Positions 6,745 to 12,203 of a stretch of 12,203 bases of DNA are shown here, piece after piece. Both the position numbers and the translations under genes were made by a program. The DNA comes from JAOZTV01 sp965371805. Lineage in GTDB: Bacteria; Acidobacteriota; Aminicenantia; UBA2199. The notes below the pieces were generated by a model. The model made no database searches, was not told where the DNA came from, and was given only the letters and a program-made list of their open reading frames with translations. Location of the stretch: contig CBDUZW010000099.1 of NCBI GenBank assembly GCA_965371805.1, positions 1-12,203 of the forward strand, written 5' to 3'. Each line of letters starts with the position of its first letter. Within the stretch, counting starts at the first letter, position 1.

Positions 6745-7524
6745 ATGAGATTCATAATTAAAATTTTAGTATTTAGCATGTTTTTAGGGAATATAATTTT
6801 TGCTCACCATCAGATTGCATATTTAGCTCCATTTGAAAAAGGAATGGTAGCATTTATGAGTTCTGGGCATAAATTGCCAATGGGTGATAATTTTCCTGGA
6901 TTAAAAAGATATAAGGAGGCAGCAATAATTGACCCTTCAGGAAAAAAAAGTATAATAAAATCGGCTAAAGATATGGGATCATTCGGGTTTTCAGTATTAC
7001 CCTTTAAAGAAAATGGTTTATATATGTTGAGTATTTATTCTGAACATTATGGCACTAAAACTACATCCGGTTATTTTAGAGGCACTAAAGTGGAAGCAAT
7101 AAAAGCGGGAAGATATGTTGTTGAAGCAAAACATACTCACCGCTATAGTAAAAGTTATCGCTGGAATAAATCAGGGCCTTCATCCAAATTACGATTGGGG
7201 CACTTAATTGAAATAGTACCTAAAAAACTCCCGGAGCTAATTAAAAAAGGAGATAAAATAACTATAACACTATATTTTATGGGAAAAACTGCTCCAGATA
7301 AAAAAATAGGGATATCTTCTATGAAAACAAGTAATGAGATTGGACATCCCGATGAAACAGGAAAATTTTTAAACACTGTAAAAACAGATAAGAATGGAGA
7401 GGCGGTAATAGAGATGAGTGAATCGGGATGGATTATTCTTATGGCAGAGAACATAAAAAATAATCCGGAACCAAATGTTGATAAACTCTACCACTCAACA
7501 ACAACCACTTTTTGGGTTAAGTAA
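6745..7524 (+). CDS. DUF4198-type periplasmic protein, NikK-like
   Basis: A 259-residue exported protein. The signal peptide (about 1-20) ends NIIFA and the mature protein would begin HHQIAYLAPF. A histidine at the mature N-terminus is characteristic of the DUF4198 family, which includes the periplasmic NikK component that accompanies Nik(M)NQO/ECF nickel transporters. The middle (about 60-140, with AKHTHRYSKSYRW) and C-terminal parts look like beta-rich domains, including GDKITITLYF and DKNGEAVIEM as in the family's C-terminal Ig-like fold. Histidines at 21-22, 125 and 127 may bind metal. It follows the receptor by 23 bp with a strong Shine-Dalgarno (AAAGGAGA), so both are co-transcribed from the NikR-type promoter. 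No inner-membrane transporter gene follows; it must be elsewhere. Confidence 0.8.
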   Translation: MRFIIKILVFSMFLGNIIFAHHQIAYLAPFEKGMVAFMSSGHKLPMGDNFPGLKRYKEAAIIDPSGKKSIIKSAKDMGSFGFSVLPFKENGLYMLSIYSEHYGTKTTSGYFRGTKVEAIKAGRYVVEAKHTHRYSKSYRWNKSGPSSKLRLGHLIEIVPKKLPELIKKGDKITITLYFMGKTAPDKKIGISSMKTSNEIGHPDETGKFLNTVKTDKNGEAVIEMSESGWIILMAENIKNNPEPNVDKLYHSTTTTFWVK

Positions 7525-7691
7525 TTGTCCCAATGGAAATGAAGCTATCATCAACAGAAAAGTAGATCATAAATTCTTATAATAAAATATTTTTATTTTA
7601 GTGCAATGCCCATTAATTTAAGATTTTTATATATAGCTATCTTCTAATTTATAATGTCAATTTACTGTCTAAATTATATATATCTAATAAT

Positions 7692-7847
7692 ATGAAAAAT
7701 AAAGTTGAATTAAATGAAGTAATAAAAAATATTTCACCTATTACCTGGAGGCATGTAAACTTAAGTGGTCGCTATGATTTTAGTACTAAATTTGCTGAAT
7801 TTAATATTGAGCAAATAATAGAAGAAATGGAATCATTCTTTAAATAG
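7692..7847 (+). pseudogene. Tn3-family transposase (TnpA) C-terminal remnant
   Basis: The 51-codon frame from ATG 7692 reads NISPITWRHVNLSGRYDFS, matching the extreme C-terminus of Tn3-family transposases (pattern 'LSPLGWEHINLTGDY'), then about 23 more residues to a TAG. Everything upstream (some 900 residues of catalytic DDE domain) is gone; the open frame before 7692 does not resemble TnpA. In Tn3 elements this tail lies next to the terminal repeat. Here 22 bp after the stop a different element's repeat begins, so the Tn3 right end is missing. Its direction fits the left-hand Tn3 end at 2931. Confidence 0.7.
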
Positions 7848-7869
7848 AAATTTCTACCGAACTTTTCGA

Positions 7870-7894
7870 GGGGTTGTGCAAAAAACCCCATTAT
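7870..7894 (+). repeat. Terminal inverted repeat, left copy
   Basis: 25 bp starting GGGGTTGTGCAAAAAACCCC and ending ATTAT; 23/25 match to the inverted copy at 8733-8757. By itself it can also form a GGGG/CCCC hairpin. Confidence 0.7.
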
Positions 7895-7934
7895 ATATTT
7901 ATATTCCTTAATGATATATGAAAAATAAATGTAT

Positions 7935-7953
7935 TTTGACCAGCAGGTCCATT
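7935..7953 (+). repeat. Dispersed short repeat, copy 2
   Basis: Contains GACCAGCAGGTC (7938-7949) followed by CATTTG, matching the block at 4323-4341 with two substitutions. It lies inside the 888-bp element near its left end. Confidence 0.35.
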
Positions 7954-8018
7954 TGGGATCACTGCATATTGGGTTCCGACAAACATTTCGGGGGAATTTT
8001 CCATTAGAGACAGATCTT

Positions 8019-8291
8019 TTATATACTTTTTTGACACATGCAGCATTTTTGATAATCTTGCAAATATGCTTTACCCTCAATTGTACAGGAGTTACATATA
8101 AAAAGATTCACACCTTCATATGGCACTATAGCACAATTTGGTGAACCATACATTGATGCCTGAACAGGTTTTTGACAAATACCACAAACACCGGTTTGCT
8201 TCTTAAGCATCACAGCAGAAGCATATTTACCACCTTTATCAAAACATTCCTGTGAGCAATAAGGTTCCCCCAATCCACCATGAATGATCAT
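8019..8291 (-). CDS. Cysteine-rich zinc-finger-like protein, unknown function
   Basis: Ninety residues with ten cysteines, most in pairs typical of zinc binding: C12-x3-C16 (EPYCSQECFDKGG), C36-x2-C39 (CGICQKPV), C66-x2-C69 (FICNSC) and C83/C84/C86 (KCCMCQ). Two treble-clef or ribbon-like zinc sites are likely. There is no signal peptide or membrane segment, so it should be cytoplasmic. I do not recognise a named family. The start is supported by GAGG seven bases upstream on the minus strand. It follows the TPR gene in the same direction with an 88-bp gap, and both lie inside the 888-bp inverted-repeat element. The very cysteine-rich make-up could alternatively serve metal storage. Confidence 0.65.
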   Translation of the reverse strand: MIIHGGLGEPYCSQECFDKGGKYASAVMLKKQTGVCGICQKPVQASMYGSPNCAIVPYEGVNLFICNSCTIEGKAYLQDYQKCCMCQKSI

Positions 8292-8379
8292 TCTAACCTC
8301 ACTTTAACTGATTTGTTAAAACTATAATTTTATTATTTAATATATTTTATTTGACACAATTTCTGATAAAATGTTTTCA

Positions 8380-8661
8380 TCATAGATTAAGATTAATGAC
8401 AGATTCCAGCTGAACTATTTCTGCCGGTTTTAATTGTTCCCTATGTTGAAGAGAGATTCGTGCATGATATTTTGCTTTACTTATATCACCTAATTCAAGG
8501 TACACAATGGTAATCATCATTTGGGATACTGTTAGCTCAGGAACAAGTTCAATAGCTTCCTTAAAACAAATATGAGCATTCTGTAAATCTCTGTTTTTAA
8601 AAAAAGCGACACCTTTAAGGTGGACTTCCTTTGCTTTGTTCAGTCTCTCATCTAGATTCAT
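8380..8661 (-). CDS. Small TPR-repeat protein
   Basis: A soluble protein of about 93 residues with two tetratricopeptide-like units: AKEVHLKGVAFFKNRDLQNA followed by CFKEAIELVP, then MMITIVYLELGDISKAKYHA followed by RISLQHREQLKP. TPRs mediate protein-protein contacts; the partner is unknown. The frame also offers an ATG four codons earlier (8673), but the GGAGGAG ribosome-binding site lies between the two and points to the ATG at 8661 (MNLDERLNK). It is the first of two minus-strand genes within the inverted-repeat element, reading away from the right-hand repeat. Confidence 0.65.
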   Translation of the reverse strand: MNLDERLNKAKEVHLKGVAFFKNRDLQNAHICFKEAIELVPELTVSQMMITIVYLELGDISKAKYHARISLQHREQLKPAEIVQLESVINLNL

Positions 8662-8732
8662 TTTCTCCTCCATATATCCTATTTAAATTTAAATTGATAG
8701 TAAATATCAAAAATTTCACTTCTAAGATTACC

Positions 8733-8757
8733 ATAATGTGTTTTTTTGCACAACCCC
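8733..8757 (-). repeat. Terminal inverted repeat, right copy
   Basis: The minus strand starts GGGGTTGTGCAAAAAAACAC at 8757 and ends ATTAT at 8733. It differs from the left copy at two positions in the C/A-rich middle. Confidence 0.7.
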
Positions 8758-8860
8758 TAAATGCAATTACAACTGCTGGGAAAAAATACTTGAGCAATTT
8801 TTGTTCTCCAAGAGAAGAAGGATTCGCTTCTTGGAATGCATTAAAAACTATAATGTGTGA

Positions 8861-9076
8861 AAGTTCCACATTGATATCATTTCAGGCTGGGGAATTTTTG
8901 GAGAGCTGTACTATGAAAAGCTGTTGGAGGAATATTTAAACGGAAATACAAATATGAAATCTGATAATCCAGATCTTGGACTTCAGCTTTTGGATGAATT
9001 GATTGATCCAAATTATGATTTTTTAGATTTATCTTGTTACAATGAGGGTCCAGAAGAAGATTATTCTAATGAATAA
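8861..9076 (+). pseudogene. Gene remnant with acidic C-terminus
   Basis: A frame open from 8861 to TAA 9074-9076 reads protein-like (GWGIFGELYYEKLLEEYLN, then LGLQLLDELIDPNYDFLDL and an acidic end). The only ATG is at 8954, giving 40 residues, without a good ribosome-binding site. The preceding 100 bases read plausibly in another frame (KYLSNFCSPREEGFASWN), which suggests a frameshift near 8850-8870. The family is not recognised. Confidence 0.3.
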
Positions 9077-9165
9077 ATAAAATAAATTGATGTTATTAAT
9101 AAATTGAATTCTATAACTGGAGAATAAAAACACACTTAGACAGATTCTGGATTAGTCCTTTTCAC

Positions 9166-9190
9166 GGGGATGTGCAAAAAAACCCAGAAT
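9166..9190 (+). repeat. Third, diverged copy of the element end
   Basis: It starts GGGGATGTGCAAAAAAACCC and ends AGAAT, with 21 of 25 bases as in the copy at 7870. Similarity continues outward: both are preceded by CTTTTC and two variable bases. It is inverted relative to 8733-8757. No partner is found to its right within the window. Confidence 0.55.
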
Positions 9191-9305
9191 AAAAACGCTT
9201 ATTGAACTACTTGAAATAATTAATATTGAAGATATTAGCTTAAACTTAAATAACCAGGAGATGAAAACAAAAAAACAAAAATTTAATCATAAAACAAAAC
9301 AATAG
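9188..9305 (+). pseudogene. Possible short coding remnant
   Basis: An open frame leaves the third element end and reads RIKTLIELLEIINIEDISLN, followed by a lysine-rich tail, to TAG 9303-9305. There is no start codon of its own. It could be the C-terminal scrap of a gene interrupted at 9190, or chance in AT-rich DNA. Confidence 0.2.
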
Positions 9306-9357
9306 ATTGTTTATAACTTAATAATCTATTTGTAAAATCTTGCCTGGCCCCTTTTTT

Positions 9358-11178
9358 TTATACTTCTGGAAATTCTTGAGTTTTCATTATTTCATATTTT
9401 ATATTTGCAGAATTAAAAAAATTAAAACTCTGATTTGCATCTTCATAATATTTTCTATCTTTATCTGACCAATTATCACATTGTAATAATATAAATTCTT
9501 CTGAATTATTTTTTGAGAATTTTGGAGCATCTATAGCAATTCCAACTATTGTTTTTAAATCCCCAAGTTTGTTTTTTGCAGCCCCACAAGCAATTTCCAG
9601 TATTTTTCGTTTTTTGGGTCTATATTCAGTTTCATAATCAATTATATCTTTAATTTTTAGTTGTAGAAATACATATCCTTTATCTTTATAAAATGATGGC
9701 ATAAACGAAACACTTCTCACAAACTCATTATCGTTTTCAGGAAAACTTTGGATTGACTTAATTATTCGATCTGCCAAAGCCCGCCTCATAAACCTTGGTT
9801 CCTTTGCCATTTCATGAATAGCACTTGGGCCTTGGAATAAATTTGAATTACCAATAACTTCACCTTGTAAGGCATAATTGCTAGTTTTTTGAATTATATG
9901 ATCCCATAAATATGAACTCTTATCAGCTTCTTTTTTTAACTTATACTCTTCCTTATTAATAAATTCCTTCCAATCTCCTTCTGCCACAAACAATCCATCA
10001 ATATTTTCATCTTCTGTACCAATAAAATGTTGATTAGTTTTTTCATTATAGTTATAAAAATAATTTACTAATAAATCCTCTTCTCCACAATATGACAAGA
10101 AATCATATTTTTCTATTGCATTAATTTTTGCATTTAAATAAGACTGGAAATCAAAAAAAGTATCAAATTCTTTAAAAATAATTTCAAGATTTTGGCTATC
10201 AAATACATGAACAGGGTTTTCTTTTCCTAAATTTATCATAAATGGAAACCCTCTATCAAGAGGCTTCTTTTCACTTTTTGAGTATGTAACCCCTAAACTT
10301 CCATATACATTTCTATCAGAACTCCCCAAACATGCTTCTTTGGCTCCATGTGCAATAATTATTTTATGTATTTTAACAGAGCTTATGTCAATATTTATAG
10401 GAAAAGGTGTATTAAGATTATTATCTAAAAATATTTCCCTACCATCTTTTATATATCTTTCAGCTCCCATTACTGATCTTATTTGCTTATCAATTACCGT
10501 TTTTTTCCAACGCATCCAACTCACTTCTGGATTTTCATTATATTTTTCAAGTTTTCGACTCTCCCTATCAAAAAAAATAAATATTTGATTATCAAAGACA
10601 GCTAATAAATCACATAATTCCTTTTTATCATCTTTTACGGGGTTTGGATAACTCCATAATTTGAGAAATGAATTATCACAGAGTTCAATTAATAACTTTT
10701 CAGTTTCTGTTACACCTTTTGATTTTACTATTTCCATTTTAATTGGTTTTAATACATTTATTAAATTTACAGTTGTCTCAAAAATACTCTCAGCCATTTC
10801 CAAGTTCGCACTAGTTTGTTGTCCTTTTGTCCCATCAATTCCTGTTTTCTCATACCAAACAACATTGTATGTTTGACTTCGGCTTTCAATTGCTATTACA
10901 GTTGCACCTCTAGTCCGTGTAGCACAAATTATAACATCGCATTGCTCTTTCACAAATAGATCTATGCTTTTAAATAACCTACTACCAGGATCACCTTGAC
11001 TTTCAATACCAATTTTTACACCATTTATAGTAATAAAAACTGTAATATCTGTTCTTAGCCATTTAACTTTCTTTAATGCATTTGGATATTTTGAAAGAAT
11101 TAAATCATGGACCATTTTAATTGTCTCTGTTTTTCCAACATTGGTTTTACCGCGAAGCGCAATGATTGCTTTTTCCAT
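9358..11178 (-). CDS. P-loop NTPase fused to a restriction-endonuclease-like region; candidate defence protein
   Basis: A 606-residue cytoplasmic protein. Residues 1-150 form a P-loop NTPase: Walker A GKTNVGKT with G10, G15, K16, T17; QGDPGSRL (61-68); a hydrophobic strand ending in acid/Cys, CDVIICATRTRG (80-91), as Walker B or its equivalent. Residues about 160-606 match a widespread uncharacterised bacterial family with a restriction-endonuclease-like core, seen in LKLWSYPNPVKDDKKELCDL (172-191) followed by IFIFFDRES (199-207). In relatives I recall, the last part is 'FSDK'; here the lysine position is not conserved, so nuclease activity is uncertain. Further shared blocks are MGAERYIKDGREIFLD (237-252), IAHGAKEAC (275-283), VHVFDSQNLEIIFKEFDT (323-340), YCGEEDLL (363-370) and EPRFMRRALADRI (460-472). 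The ribosome-binding site AAGGGG supports the start. Divergent from an XRE regulator. A role in phage or plasmid defence is inferred from the architecture. Confidence 0.7.
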   Translation of the reverse strand: MEKAIIALRGKTNVGKTETIKMVHDLILSKYPNALKKVKWLRTDITVFITINGVKIGIESQGDPGSRLFKSIDLFVKEQCDVIICATRTRGATVIAIESRSQTYNVVWYEKTGIDGTKGQQTSANLEMAESIFETTVNLINVLKPIKMEIVKSKGVTETEKLLIELCDNSFLKLWSYPNPVKDDKKELCDLLAVFDNQIFIFFDRESRKLEKYNENPEVSWMRWKKTVIDKQIRSVMGAERYIKDGREIFLDNNLNTPFPINIDISSVKIHKIIIAHGAKEACLGSSDRNVYGSLGVTYSKSEKKPLDRGFPFMINLGKENPVHVFDSQNLEIIFKEFDTFFDFQSYLNAKINAIEKYDFLSYCGEEDLLVNYFYNYNEKTNQHFIGTEDENIDGLFVAEGDWKEFINKEEYKLKKEADKSSYLWDHIIQKTSNYALQGEVIGNSNLFQGPSAIHEMAKEPRFMRRALADRIIKSIQSFPENDNEFVRSVSFMPSFYKDKGYVFLQLKIKDIIDYETEYRPKKRKILEIACGAAKNKLGDLKTIVGIAIDAPKFSKNNSEEFILLQCDNWSDKDRKYYEDANQSFNFFNSANIKYEIMKTQEFPEV

Positions 11179-11505
11179 TTATAAACCCCTTTTTAGTAGT
11201 TAGTATAAATTAAACCACAAATCCAAATAAAAAAATAGGACAAATTTTCTGACTTTTTTTTCACATCTATTTGTTGTTATACTTGATTATACGTAACTTT
11301 TTTGACCTTGATCCCCGAAACTTTTGCATTATCTAGCTTTGTGATAAATTGATTTAGTAAATCTATAAAGTGCATGGCATGCACTCAATAAAAGTGATTT
11401 CTAGCCTATTTACTTTTACTCTTGTATCACAAGAATCCAAAAACAAAGACTCCGTCCCGTTTTTTTGGCCCAAAAATATAAAAAAGAATATTTAAGGAGG
11501 ATAAA
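11179..11505. other. Divergent intergenic region with palindromes
   Basis: The 327 bp between the P-loop/nuclease-like gene and the XRE regulator hold no gene. Visible are a TATACT-like -10 for the leftward gene just upstream of its AAGGGG site, a direct repeat TTATAC spaced ten bases near 11278-11293, the palindrome at 11369-11385, and a CTTGT/ACAAG palindrome at 11421-11433. No toxin gene, which would usually precede a HigA2-type antitoxin, is present. Confidence 0.45.
11369..11385. promoter_or_regulatory. 17-bp palindrome, probable regulator binding site
   Basis: AGTGCATG, a central G, then CATGCACT: a perfect odd-length palindrome in the divergent region, 120 bp before the XRE gene and directly behind a TATAAA (11364-11369). 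XRE-type repressors bind such palindromes, so it may control one or both divergent genes. Confidence 0.45.
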
Positions 11506-11778
11506 ATGATTGAGTTAAATGATGTAATCGAAGAATTAAAAAAAGATAAAAAAGAATTTGAAAATTTTGATGAAGAATTTGAACTTTTTAAGATTGGATA
11601 TATTTTAAAGAATGCCCGGAAAAAATCAGGAATAACACAGGAACAAATTGCAAGGAAAATGAAAACATACAAAGGTAACATATCTCGAATAGAGAATCAT
11701 GCTGAAGATATAAAATTATCTACAATTAAAAGTTATGCGAAAGCTCTAGGAAAGAATTTAGTTATTGAACTTGTATAA
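11506..11778 (+). CDS. XRE-family HTH regulator, HigA2/antitoxin-like
   Basis: Ninety residues: an acidic, lysine-rich N-terminal helix region (1-30), then a classic XRE helix-turn-helix (about 30-80) with LKNARKKSGITQEQIARKMK for helices 1-2 and GNISRIENHAEDIKLSTIKS for recognition helix 3 and following, ending LGKNLVIELV. Size and layout match HigA2-type antitoxins, which normally follow a RelE-like toxin gene. No toxin is seen on either side, so it is orphan or a stand-alone repressor. An excellent Shine-Dalgarno (AAGGAGG 11494-11500) fixes the start. Because it is divergent from the P-loop/nuclease-like gene with palindromes between, control of that gene is a reasonable inference. Confidence 0.8.
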   Translation: MIELNDVIEELKKDKKEFENFDEEFELFKIGYILKNARKKSGITQEQIARKMKTYKGNISRIENHAEDIKLSTIKSYAKALGKNLVIELV

Positions 11779-11919
11779 ACTATTTTTTTCAAGAAATATA
11801 AAGCTATATATACCGCTACCCATTAGTTCCAGATCGTTTTATATTTACGGGACTTATGTGTCGAAAAAACGCAGCTATTTTTCCGTTTGCCCTTATAGAC
11901 ATATCTGATGATTCTGAAA

Positions 11920-12203
11920 TTATTTATTTAAGCTTTTTAATGCATCAATACCTATTACATCATCAATACTTTTAGGTTTACTTTTATAATAATTTGTTTG
12001 ATAAATAATACGAAAATACTTAGCACTATCTAAACTTTTAAGATCAAAACTCGTATTCTTTATATTGGAATCAAGTGTTCCTACAAAACCATTACCTAAA
12101 TAAGTCCAAGAATCATTTTTTTCTTTTTTAGCATAAAGATCATAGCCCAGAGTTATGATCAATCTTGGTGGAATAAAAAAAATAGATAGCATATCCTTAA
12201 TTT
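11920..12203 (-). CDS. C-terminal part of an unknown, possibly exported protein
   Basis: The minus-strand frame is open to the window edge. An internal ATG at 12192 gives 90 residues, but it has no well-placed ribosome-binding site (AAGG only two bases away), so the gene probably starts outside. The visible part is rich in Tyr, Asn and Asp (DSWTYLGNGFVGTLDSN, then SAKYFRIIYQTNYYKSKPKS and DDVIGIDALKSLN). The 'AKYFRI...GIDALKSLN' ending recalls beta-sandwich domains of secreted proteins that end in 'GFDLDAIE'-like motifs. This is a weak resemblance and no function is assigned. It converges with the XRE gene. Confidence 0.5.
   Translation of the reverse strand, partial: IKDMLSIFFIPPRLIITLGYDLYAKKEKNDSWTYLGNGFVGTLDSNIKNTSFDLKSLDSAKYFRIIYQTNYYKSKPKSIDDVIGIDALKSLNK

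Larger units (their letters stand above)
7525..8018. other. Decayed stretch between nickel operon and zinc-finger gene
   Basis: After the operon there is an AT hairpin (TAAAATA 7583-7589 with TATTTTA 7594-7600), then the Tn3 transposase remnant, the left end of the 888-bp element at 7870, and inside it the second copy of the dispersed GACC/GGTC repeat. There is no intact gene. Confidence 0.5.
7870..8757. mobile_element. 888-bp inverted-repeat element with two cargo genes, no transposase
   Basis: The left end (7870-7894) starts GGGGTTGTGCAAAAAA and the right end (8733-8757) is its inverted copy, 23 of 25 bases identical, both continuing to CATTAT on the inside. Between them lie two minus-strand genes (TPR protein, zinc-finger-like protein) and no transposase, so the element would be non-autonomous. 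Flanking bases (TTCGA left, TAAAT right) show no clear target duplication. A related but more diverged end occurs at 9166-9190. Confidence 0.6.
8758..9357. other. Degenerate stretch with no intact gene
   Basis: It contains gene fragments on the plus strand (8861-9076 and 9188-9305), a third copy of the GGGG-TGTGCAAAAAA end (9166-9190), and an imperfect hairpin (AATAGATT 9301-9308 with AATCTATT 9323-9330) downstream of the large minus-strand gene. Confidence 0.5.

Noticed and set aside
7583..7600. Hairpin TAAAATA/TATTTTA as terminator of the nickel operon
   Set aside because: The stem is purely A-T and lacks a following U-tract, as expected by chance in AT-rich DNA.
8631..8939. Plus-strand 102-codon open frame
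   Set aside because: It runs antisense through the start of the TPR gene and across the right element repeat, with no ribosome-binding site; only its 3' half may reflect a decayed gene.
9345..9357. GGCCCC followed by a T run near the 3' end of the P-loop gene as a terminator
   Set aside because: No stem precedes the T run on the plus strand, and for the minus-strand gene the T run is on the wrong strand.
10340..10876. Plus-strand open frames of 71-82 codons
   Set aside because: They lie antisense within the well-supported 606-residue gene.
1..12203. CRISPR array, tRNA or rRNA genes
   Set aside because: No regularly spaced direct repeats and no cloverleaf or conserved rRNA sequence was seen on either strand.

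Overview
The window is strongly A+T-rich, accessory-type DNA from a Gram-negative bacterium. A TonB-dependent outer-membrane receptor and a periplasmic partner protein imply an outer membrane. A palindrome of the NikR type that I recall from deltaproteobacteria (Geobacter, Desulfovibrio) sits on the receptor promoter, so an anaerobic Desulfobacterota-like host is a reasonable guess. No taxonomic marker is present, so this stays an inference.

Layout. 1-132: tail of a probable insertion-sequence transposase. 133-206: the 3' end (domains V and VI) of a group II intron, on the minus strand, starting at the base after that stop codon. 303-991: a Phd/YefM-PIN toxin-antitoxin pair with its own operator and promoter. 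1136-1690: an unknown membrane protein. 1765-1802 and 2931-2968: two 38-bp Tn3-family terminal inverted repeats facing away from each other, with an RBBP9/YdeN-type serine hydrolase between them (2216-2755). 3188-3943: a membrane-anchored protein with a GUN4-like domain. 4082-4168: a large nested stem-loop in an otherwise gene-free 0.9 kb. 4814-7524: a two-gene operon, TonB-dependent receptor plus DUF4198 periplasmic protein, under a NikR-type operator, read here as nickel acquisition. 7692-7847: the C-terminal scrap of a Tn3 transposase. 7870-8757: an 888-bp element with 25-bp terminal inverted repeats that carries a TPR protein and a cysteine-rich zinc-finger-like protein but no transposase. 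8758-9357: decayed sequence with a third copy of that terminal repeat. 9358-11178 (minus): a 606-residue protein with an N-terminal P-loop NTPase joined to a restriction-endonuclease-like region, a candidate defence protein. It is divergent from an XRE/HigA2-like regulator at 11506-11778. 11920-12203 (minus): the C-terminal part of an unknown, probably exported protein.

How it fits together: the region is a patchwork of mobile-element debris (IS, group II intron, Tn3 ends and transposase, a non-autonomous inverted-repeat element) with cargo between the scars. The best functional unit is the NikR-controlled uptake operon. The Tn3 end at 2931 facing right and the Tn3 transposase tail at 7692 reading right suggest that the GUN4-like gene and the nickel operon were once cargo of a single Tn3-type transposon. 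The most novel single gene is the P-loop/nuclease-like fusion at the right.
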